Positions 1-4,479 of a stretch of 6,496 nucleotides of DNA are shown piece after piece. The stretch's first letter is position 1. Every line of letters starts with the position of its first letter. A program made the translations under genes and the position numbers. The notes beneath the pieces were generated by a model that ran no database searches, had not been told where the DNA came from, and worked only from the letters and a program-made list of their open reading frames with translations. Origin of the DNA: an archaeon (GTDB lineage: Archaea > Nanobdellota > Nanobdellia > SCGC-AAA011-G17 > GW2011-AR17); assembly GCA_023245975.1 (NCBI GenBank), contig JAHFJF010000050.1, positions 1 to 6,496 of the forward strand, read 5' to 3'.

Positions 1-788
1 ACTCCTGAATCTCCGACTGGACCATGTATTTCGAATCTTCCAGTTCCATTTATGTGATAGGTAGTTTCCTTAGTAAGCCATTCACCGCAAATCGGTTTTA
101 TAACTTGCTCCATAACATCTTCTCTAAGAAGTTCCATGCTGACTTGGCGATCATGCGAAGCAGCAACAACTACATTTTCCAACCTTACTGGCCTATTTCC
201 TTCGTATACTACGGCTACTTGGGATTTTGTATCTGGCCTTAAGTAAGGAAGCAAACCAGATTCCCTTATTTCTTCTAGTTTTTTTACGAGTTTATGTGCA
301 AGTACTAATCCTAATGGCATAAATTCTGTAGTTTCATTTGTGGCATATCCCCACATCAATCCTTGGTCGCCTGCCCCTTGCTCTTTTTGAGAAGAAGAGT
401 TAACGCCTTGGGCAATGTCTGGGCTTTGTTTGCCTACAAATGACAATACCAAGCATCTATCATTAAAGCCTTCATGATGAACATATCCAATCCTTTTTAC
501 AGTTTTTTTAACAACATCCTCAAGATTAACATTATGGCTAGTTGTTAATTCCCCTAATAATGAGACAACCCCATTAACATATGCAACTAATGGTACTGCT
601 AGAGCAAATTTTTTCTCATCTTCATCATTAAGAGTAAATCCGCCTTTAACAGCAGTTTCCAAGGCAACTCTCCCTTTTGGATCATGCCTTAATACTTCGT
701 CAAGAACTGCATCAGAAATTGAATCGCAAACCTTATCTGGATGTCCTCTTCCAACGGACTCAGAAGTTAATACTTTTAGTTCACTCAT
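1..788 (-). CDS. metK: S-adenosylmethionine synthetase, bacterial-type, N-terminal part (cut by left edge)
   Basis: It makes S-adenosylmethionine from ATP and methionine in the cytosol, releasing phosphate and pyrophosphate. The frame is open from the ATG at 788 to the left edge, giving 262 codons of a family usually 380-400 residues long. Family motifs are clear: ESVGRGHPDK at 10-19 with catalytic His16 and Asp18; KQSPDIAQGV at 120-129; GAGDQGLMWGYATNET at 138-153 (methionine/ATP site); LRPDTKSQV at 183-191; and NGTGRFEIHGPVGDSG at 247-262, where the edge cuts it. These belong to the bacterial/eukaryotic MetK family and not to the separate archaeal MAT family. Oddity: compared with E. coli MetK as I recall it, about 22-23 extra residues sit between ETAVKGG (44-50) and LLGELTT (77-83). 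The start is supported by a Shine-Dalgarno site 8 nt upstream and by homology beginning at once. The C-terminal third lies outside the window. Confidence 0.96.
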   Translation of the reverse strand, partial: MSELKVLTSESVGRGHPDKVCDSISDAVLDEVLRHDPKGRVALETAVKGGFTLNDEDEKKFALAVPLVAYVNGVVSLLGELTTSHNVNLEDVVKKTVKRIGYVHHEGFNDRCLVLSFVGKQSPDIAQGVNSSSQKEQGAGDQGLMWGYATNETTEFMPLGLVLAHKLVKKLEEIRESGLLPYLRPDTKSQVAVVYEGNRPVRLENVVVAASHDRQVSMELLREDVMEQVIKPICGEWLTKETTYHINGTGRFEIHGPVGDSG

Positions 789-796
789 CTTTTATT

Positions 797-802
797 CCCT
801 CC
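797..802 (-). promoter_or_regulatory. Shine-Dalgarno site of metK
   Basis: On the minus strand GGAGGG lies 8 nt before the ATG at 788, an ideal spacing for pairing with the 16S rRNA 3' end. It fixes the metK start. An ATG overlaps its upstream side (804-802) but reads only seven codons before TGA, so it is not an alternative start. Confidence 0.8.
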
Positions 803-832
803 ATGTTAAGATAATGGTGGTATTAGTTACCA

Positions 833-842
833 CAATATAAAG
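833..842 (-). promoter_or_regulatory. Probable archaeal TATA box for metK
   Basis: The minus strand reads CTTTATATTG, an archaeal box-A-like motif centred near 837. Transcription would be expected to begin about 25 nt downstream, near 812, giving a leader of about 24 nt that contains the Shine-Dalgarno site. The box lies in the 55-bp gap just past the stop of the metallo-beta-lactamase gene (844), so metK can be transcribed independently of that gene. Confidence 0.6.
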
Positions 843-843
843 A

Positions 844-1785
844 TTATGCAATTTTAGTGAAAATACCATTGTTTTGGCTTATCCTTCCCTTGTCAATTAA
901 ATATTCTAGATGTGCTGAAGCTTCTAGCAGCCCAAGGAGGTTATGGTATCCGTGCATCTTCTTCCCGAATATTTTTTTAGCAGTTTGAAATATGGTTCTT
1001 CCTATGCATGCCCCTTCTATAATATTTAATCTATTCTCATGGAATTTTATTATTTCTTTGACTCTAGACTGAATGTTCTCAAAAGGCTCTTCATGCCCCG
1101 GGAATGCTATCCTGTATTTCATTTTTGCAATTTTCTTTAGGGAGTTTATATAATTCTCAAGCCCGCAGCCGGGAGTTATGAAATATGGCGATTGTGTTGG
1201 TGTAATGTTCGGCAAGAGATGGTCGCCTGTGAATATTGCATCTCCTAGCCCAATGCAGATATGCCCCGGTGAATGGCCTTCAGTAAGTATTATCTCCAAA
1301 TCGCCGAATTTGCCTTCGTTTATTGGTTTTACTGGATATCCATTAAATAGTATCTTGTGCGTCTTGTAAAGGAATCTAATCTGGATGGCAGTTGGTAATG
1401 GCGTTTTTGATGTTTTTAGGAAAGTCTTGAGCTTTTTTTCATAAGTATACAGGCTGTTTCTGAAATCTTTTATCACGTTAGAATCTGGCATATGAGCATA
1501 AGTATCGAAATTCCCTTTTATTTTACCTATTGCGCCAAAATGATCTATATGGGAGTGTGTTATAATTACTTTATTCAATTTCTTGTTATGTTTAATTGAG
1601 ATTTTTTTGATATTTTTATTAATTAAGGAAGCGGCCCCGAATCCATATCCTGCATCTATGAGGGTTATTCCTTCACTTTCAACAATGGCATAGACATTAT
1701 TTCTTAGTCCTGGCAAAGTATCCATCTGCATCCTATAAATAACAAAATCGCCTATCTCGTACTTTTGTGGATTTGCTTCTGCCAT
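844..1785 (-). CDS. Metallo-beta-lactamase-fold hydrolase with C-terminal winged-helix-like segment (LACTB2-like)
   Basis: This is a soluble di-metal hydrolase whose substrate cannot be read from sequence; relatives are hydroxyacylglutathione hydrolase-like thioesterases or LACTB2-like nucleases. Counting from the ATG at 1785 (313 residues), the fold signatures are LIDAGYG near 43-49, the metal motif HSHIDH at 77-82, EGHSPGH at 169-175, the bridging Asp in TGDH near 188, and PGH at 229-231. All metal ligands of the fold appear intact. The last 60 residues, with HLEYLIDKGRI near 292-302, resemble the winged-helix tail of LACTB2-type proteins. A TTG two codons upstream (1791) could be an alternative start, but a TATA box 26 nt from the ATG suggests that the message begins at or very near the ATG. 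No signal peptide is seen. The neighbours give no clue to the substrate. Confidence 0.9.
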   Translation of the reverse strand: MAEANPQKYEIGDFVIYRMQMDTLPGLRNNVYAIVESEGITLIDAGYGFGAASLINKNIKKISIKHNKKLNKVIITHSHIDHFGAIGKIKGNFDTYAHMPDSNVIKDFRNSLYTYEKKLKTFLKTSKTPLPTAIQIRFLYKTHKILFNGYPVKPINEGKFGDLEIILTEGHSPGHICIGLGDAIFTGDHLLPNITPTQSPYFITPGCGLENYINSLKKIAKMKYRIAFPGHEEPFENIQSRVKEIIKFHENRLNIIEGACIGRTIFQTAKKIFGKKMHGYHNLLGLLEASAHLEYLIDKGRISQNNGIFTKIA

Positions 1786-1805
1786 TAACAAAGATTACTT
1801 CTCGA

Positions 1806-1815
1806 TTAATATAAG
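1806..1815 (-). promoter_or_regulatory. TATA box for the metallo-beta-lactamase gene
   Basis: The minus strand reads CTTATATTAA, centred about 26 nt before the ATG at 1785. That spacing places the expected transcription start on or beside the start codon, so the message is probably leaderless. It lies in the short gap after the stop of the 70-residue membrane protein (1832), separating the two transcripts. Confidence 0.65.
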
Positions 1816-1831
1816 CTTTTGGAAGCAATAA

Positions 1832-2044
1832 TTAATTAGAGCCTGCTTTTCCTTTATGCCAACCGATATGTTCTGAGAATTTGCTATCTATCTTGAAAGT
1901 ATAACCTAAATTTGCAATCAATAATCCAACAATTAGTTCTTCGAATCCAAGGCTGCCGCCAATCATTTTCCTGAATAATTCAAATATTAAATAAATTACA
2001 AATAACGCTAAAACCCATTTCAATATATTTTCTAATCTTTTCAT
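1832..2044 (-). CDS. Small two-span membrane protein, 70 aa, unknown function
   Basis: A 70-residue protein with two hydrophobic stretches, about residues 7-24 and 36-50, each long enough to cross the membrane. Between them lies a short FRKMIGGSLGFEE turn. The C-terminal tail is polar and contains HIGWHKGK (59-66), with two histidines. The positive N-terminus (MKR) and basic tail suggest both ends face the cytoplasm. It is the second gene of a two-gene operon: the stop of the 30-residue peptide gene is separated from this ATG by one base, and a GGTGAGG Shine-Dalgarno motif inside that gene's end sits 7 nt upstream. I do not recognise a characterised family. It resembles short conserved membrane proteins seen in DPANN archaea, but that is from memory. 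The function is unknown. Confidence 0.8.
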   Translation of the reverse strand: MKRLENILKWVLALFVIYLIFELFRKMIGGSLGFEELIVGLLIANLGYTFKIDSKFSEHIGWHKGKAGSN

Positions 2045-2045
2045 T

Positions 2046-2138
2046 TTAATTCCTCACCAGCATAACAATGAACCAGATTATTAGGGTAATAAAGAGTAAT
2101 ATCATTGTCCAGTCTATAAACTCTAATTTTCTAACCAT
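2046..2138 (-). CDS. 30-aa single-span membrane peptide, first gene of small operon
   Basis: The minus strand from ATG at 2138 to TAA at 2046-2048 encodes a 30-residue peptide beginning MVRKLEFIDW. It has a charged N-terminus, one hydrophobic span of about 16-18 residues (roughly 11-27, rich in I, L, F, W and V), and a basic end VRN. Support for a real gene comes from three points: a TATA box (CTTATAAAA) centred 26 nt before the ATG, as expected for a leaderless archaeal message; a 1-nt gap to the 70-residue membrane protein; and placement of that gene's Shine-Dalgarno site inside this ORF. The two may form a small membrane complex, or this ORF may mainly feed ribosomes to the next gene. No family is recognised. 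ORFs this short are normally missed by gene callers. Confidence 0.6.
   Translation of the reverse strand: MVRKLEFIDWTMILLFITLIIWFIVMLVRN
2052..2058 (-). promoter_or_regulatory. Shine-Dalgarno site of the 70-aa membrane protein
   Basis: The minus strand reads GGTGAGG, 7 nt before the ATG at 2044, inside the last codons of the 30-residue ORF. A ribosome-binding site here fits an internal operon gene, whereas the first gene of this transcript appears leaderless. The arrangement indicates translational coupling. Confidence 0.65.
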
Positions 2139-2159
2139 ACACTATAGGTAAGAATTAAT

Positions 2160-2168
2160 TTTTATAAG
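2160..2168 (-). promoter_or_regulatory. TATA box for the 30-aa/70-aa membrane operon
   Basis: The minus strand reads CTTATAAAA, a strong archaeal box A, centred near 2164 and 26 nt before the ATG at 2138, which predicts a leaderless transcript. Its upstream end merges with a short inverted repeat (2167-2178) that could act as an operator. Confidence 0.65.
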
Positions 2169-2178
2169 CCTTTTGGCT
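2167..2178. repeat. Short inverted repeat beside the operon TATA box
   Basis: AGCC-TTTT-GGCT is a 4-bp perfect inverted repeat with a 4-nt spacer. It occupies the upstream flank of the TATA box, where the TFB recognition element would lie. It is too short to be certain and may be chance in AT-rich DNA, but its position is suitable for an operator. Confidence 0.25.
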
Positions 2179-2193
2179 ATTTTTAATCCAGAT

Positions 2194-2211
2194 TTACGGC
2201 AATTACGGAAA
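2194..2211. repeat. Tandem 9-bp direct repeat in the divergent promoter region
   Basis: TTACGGCAA is followed directly by TTACGGAAA, two 9-bp units identical at 8 of 9 positions. The repeat lies between two divergent promoters, about 55-60 bp from each presumed transcription start, and contains the only CG dinucleotides in this part of the gap. It could be a regulator binding site for trxB, for the small membrane operon, or for both. No regulator is known. Confidence 0.35.
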
Positions 2212-2240
2212 CTTATCTACTTTTTTCGCAAACCATAAGT

Positions 2241-2249
2241 GTTAAAAGC
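2241..2249 (+). promoter_or_regulatory. Possible TATA box for trxB
   Basis: GTTAAAAGC is centred about 28 nt before the trxB ATG at 2273, placing the expected transcription start within a few bases of the start codon. There is no Shine-Dalgarno motif in the intervening sequence, so a leaderless message is likely. The box matches the consensus less well than those of the neighbouring genes. Confidence 0.45.
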
Positions 2250-2272
2250 ATTGGAAGTCTATTTTTCTAATA

Positions 2273-3187
2273 ATGGCGGAATACGATATAGCTATTATAG
2301 GTGGCGGTGGCACAGGTTTCGCGGCAGCCATGTATGCTGGAAGGTTCAGGATGAAGACAGTAGTCTTCACTGGTGATTTAATTGGCGGCTTAATCACATG
2401 GACGAATGATGTTTCAAACTACCCTGGCATTAAGCAGGCAACCGGCCCGGAATTGGCAAAGATGCTTGAAGACCATGCAAGGGAATATGATGTTGATATT
2501 CTTAATCAATCTGTTACTGAAGTAACAAAGTCAAAGAGAGGTTTTGATATAAAATCTGATGGCAAGGCTTACAAGTCAAAGACAGTACTTTTTGCAACAG
2601 GGACTACTGTAAGAAAATTAAATGTCCCGGGAGAAAAAGAATTGACTAATCATGGTGTCAACTATTGCGCCCTTTGTGATGGGTACTTCTTCACAAATAA
2701 GGTTGTTGCAGTAATTGGCGGTTCTGATTCGGCCGGGAAGGATGCTTTAGTATTGACGCAATATGCGACAAAAGTTTACATTATATACCGTGGCGATAAG
2801 ATACATCCAGAGCCTATAAACTATGATAAGATAAAAGCTAGCAAGAAGATAGAAATAATTACCAATACAAACGTGTTATCAATTAATGGGAAGGAGAAGG
2901 TAGTTTCTGTTACATTAGATAAAGATTACAAAGCCAGCAAGGAATTGAAGCTGGACGGTGTTTTCATCGCCGTTGGTCATCTGCCTAATTCGCAGATGGC
3001 AGAAAAGCTTGGTGTGAAATTAAATGACAAAAAAGAGATAATAATTAACAGGGAATCAAAAACAAATCTATCGGGAGTTTTTGCCGCAGGTGATGTTGCC
3101 GATACAAGGTTTAAGCAGTTAATTACTGGCGTTGGTGAAGCAGTCAGCGCAGTTTATTCAGCATATGATTCCTTGGATTTAGAATAG
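2273..3187 (+). CDS. trxB: Thioredoxin reductase (FAD-dependent pyridine nucleotide-disulfide oxidoreductase)
   Basis: A cytosolic flavoenzyme that passes electrons from a reduced pyridine nucleotide through FAD and a redox disulfide to thioredoxin or a glutaredoxin-like partner. Its 304 residues are the normal length for low-molecular-weight TrxR. The FAD Rossmann motif GGGGTG is at 10-15; the redox-active pair C132 and C135 (CALC) is in YCALCDGYF; the nucleotide-binding glycine motif is IGGSDSAGKDA at 148-158; and the second FAD motif GVFAAGDVAD is at 268-277. Oddity: the E. coli NADPH motif HRRxxxR aligns to YRGDKIH (172-178), losing the second and last arginines that grip the 2'-phosphate. 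It may therefore prefer NADH or use another donor. The start is supported by homology from residue 4 and a promoter about 28 nt upstream. The 3' end overlaps a convergent gene by 9 bp. No thioredoxin gene lies nearby. Confidence 0.94.
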   Translation: MAEYDIAIIGGGGTGFAAAMYAGRFRMKTVVFTGDLIGGLITWTNDVSNYPGIKQATGPELAKMLEDHAREYDVDILNQSVTEVTKSKRGFDIKSDGKAYKSKTVLFATGTTVRKLNVPGEKELTNHGVNYCALCDGYFFTNKVVAVIGGSDSAGKDALVLTQYATKVYIIYRGDKIHPEPINYDKIKASKKIEIITNTNVLSINGKEKVVSVTLDKDYKASKELKLDGVFIAVGHLPNSQMAEKLGVKLNDKKEIIINRESKTNLSGVFAAGDVADTRFKQLITGVGEAVSAVYSAYDSLDLE

Positions 3188-3691
3188 TTCTCTCATCCTT
3201 CGCCATAAGCCTTTCTTTTTCAGCATGCATTCTTCCATGTAGGGAATTAGGTCGCCGCCACTTTCTGCAGCTTCTAATGGCACAAGTATAGAATTTTCAA
3301 GCTGACTGTATTCAAATTTTTCACCTAAAATATTTAGGGAAATCCCATTCTCAAATGCAAATCCAACAATTTTGGTGTTTGAGATAGTGATTGCAAGCTT
3401 CTCCAATCGAGATTGTGTCTTTAAAATGCTTTCAGGTAGCAAGGATTTATTATTGAAAGGCAATATCTTGTCTAAATTCTCTGGCATCAAATTCCCATAA
3501 GATATTTTTCTTCCAATTTTTGGGATTGATTCGGAGTTATTTTTTTTTGCAGTTATATAGATATAATTATTCTTGTCTTTCATTGTAAACCAGTCTTTTT
3601 GTAGTTCGTAGGAAAGTTTTTGCGTATAGCTTTTCAGGATTTTCTGGGTCAAATCCCAATATTCAAATAAAATCTCTTGGTTTGTTATCAT
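3179..3691 (-). CDS. Hypothetical protein, 170 aa
   Basis: I do not recognise a family. The 170 residues look soluble, with no signal peptide or membrane span. The N-terminal 35 residues are probably helical (EYWDLTQKILKSYTQ). A lysine- and asparagine-rich middle leads to a short alternating strand-like region, ITISNTKIVGFAFENGISL, near 101-119, and the end is strongly basic (KKKGLWRRMREL). Codon use and composition resemble the neighbours, and no overlapping frame is better, so this is probably a real gene. Its stop overlaps the trxB stop region by 9 bp, tail to tail. The start at 3691 lacks a Shine-Dalgarno site. An A/T-rich stretch near 3711-3720 could be a weak TATA element for a leaderless message. 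A role with TrxB is not implied, since the genes are convergent. Confidence 0.7.
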   Translation of the reverse strand: MITNQEILFEYWDLTQKILKSYTQKLSYELQKDWFTMKDKNNYIYITAKKNNSESIPKIGRKISYGNLMPENLDKILPFNNKSLLPESILKTQSRLEKLAITISNTKIVGFAFENGISLNILGEKFEYSQLENSILVPLEAAESGGDLIPYMEECMLKKKGLWRRMRELF

Positions 3692-3740
3692 TTTTATTCA
3701 ATTTTATCTATTTTAATTGTTATTTTTAATGTTGGATATC

Positions 3741-3750
3741 TTTATATATA
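3741..3750 (+). promoter_or_regulatory. TATA box for the diadenylate cyclase gene
   Basis: TTTATATATA is a near-consensus archaeal box A, the strongest in the window. Its centre is about 38 nt before the TTG start, so transcription would begin near 3770 and leave a leader of about 13 nt without an evident Shine-Dalgarno motif. It lies in the 92-bp divergent gap between this gene and the 170-residue hypothetical gene. Confidence 0.7.
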
Positions 3751-3783
3751 AGTTTTCCCATTAAAATATCAATCTTAGATAGC

Positions 3784-4479
3784 TTGGAACCAGAAATTTG
3801 GAAATTTCGTCGAGGGTTCCAGTTGTTAAGGTTAAAGAGGGGTGTAGGATATTTGACATACGAAAGCGAAACAATAAAGGATATTCTCGGGAACCTTAAT
3901 TTAGTTGTTTCGGATTATGATTTGGTTTTTAGGCTATATGCGATTCTTGATGCGATTAGGAATGAAGAAGAGCATGGGCATGGCATAACTATTGTTCTTG
4001 GCTATCATTCAGAAGTGAGTTCTCACGTGGCAGCAATGTCTGAGGATGTTTTTGAGAGCACCTGTGAGCATTTGAATGACATCCATATGAAAGATAGGAT
4101 TAGACTAATAAGGGAAGTTGATGGTGTTATTTTGGTTAGCCCAACTGGTCAGATGTTGCATTCAGGAATGTTCTTTATAGTGAATCCATTGAAGATTTTA
4201 CAGAACATGAATGTTTACAAGAAAGAGATGGGTCTTCCAGAGCAATTTGGCTTTGCAAGATTAGTTGGCACAAGGCACATTTCAAGCATATCTGCTTCTT
4301 ATAACATGCCAGGGACGCTTGTTTTTACTTTAAGCGAAAACAACGAGATAAGGATTTTCAACAATGGCAGGATAATTTTCTCTGAGCTTCCTGAAGAGAT
4401 GCCTGCATTTAAATTTGGTGAAAAGCCGGAAACTAAGGAAGAAAGTAAAGAATCAGAGAAGGTATTGCTTAAATTATAG
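3784..4479 (+). CDS. DisA_N-type diadenylate cyclase, c-di-AMP synthase
   Basis: Predicted to condense two ATP into the second messenger c-di-AMP, which controls osmotic and potassium balance in the organisms studied. The 231 residues carry one DAC (DisA_N) domain at about 50-200: YAILDAIRNEEEHGHGITIVLG (52-73, helix then first strand), the DGA-like motif DGVILVSPTGQ at 113-123, GTRHISS at 162-168 matching the RHR-type ATP motif, and a VFTLSENNEIRIFNNGRI strand pair at 180-197. Differences from bacterial DisA/CdaA are DGV for DGA and RHI for RHR. The N-terminal 50 residues are basic and not recognised. The C-terminal tail is Glu/Lys-rich and probably disordered. No membrane span is seen, unlike CdaA. 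Archaeal DACs are called DacZ, but I cannot confirm that subfamily. The start is TTG; the next in-frame ATG (residue 85) would remove the first strand. The gene overlaps the convergent peptidase gene by 11 bp. Confidence 0.85.
   Translation: MEPEIWKFRRGFQLLRLKRGVGYLTYESETIKDILGNLNLVVSDYDLVFRLYAILDAIRNEEEHGHGITIVLGYHSEVSSHVAAMSEDVFESTCEHLNDIHMKDRIRLIREVDGVILVSPTGQMLHSGMFFIVNPLKILQNMNVYKKEMGLPEQFGFARLVGTRHISSISASYNMPGTLVFTLSENNEIRIFNNGRIIFSELPEEMPAFKFGEKPETKEESKESEKVLLKL

Noticed and set aside
24..242. Plus-strand ORF of 72 codons
   Set aside because: It lies antisense within metK, whose motifs are unmistakable, and shows no family features or promoter.
782..805. Seven-codon ORF starting at ATG 804 on the minus strand, overlapping the metK start
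   Set aside because: It would use no ribosome site of its own and contains the metK Shine-Dalgarno site. Probably chance, though a leader-peptide role cannot be excluded.
1178..1369. Plus-strand ORF of 63 codons
   Set aside because: It is a shadow of the metallo-beta-lactamase gene, antisense to the region encoding its GHSPGH and TGDH metal motifs.
3205..3222. T-rich run after trxB as a terminator
   Set aside because: It is the antisense of the lysine-rich tail of the 170-residue gene, and there is no hairpin. Archaeal T-tract termination is possible but not supportable.
3179..4479. trxB, the hypothetical gene and the cyclase as one functional system
   Set aside because: The three alternate in strand and have separate promoters, so co-transcription is ruled out and a joint role is only speculation.
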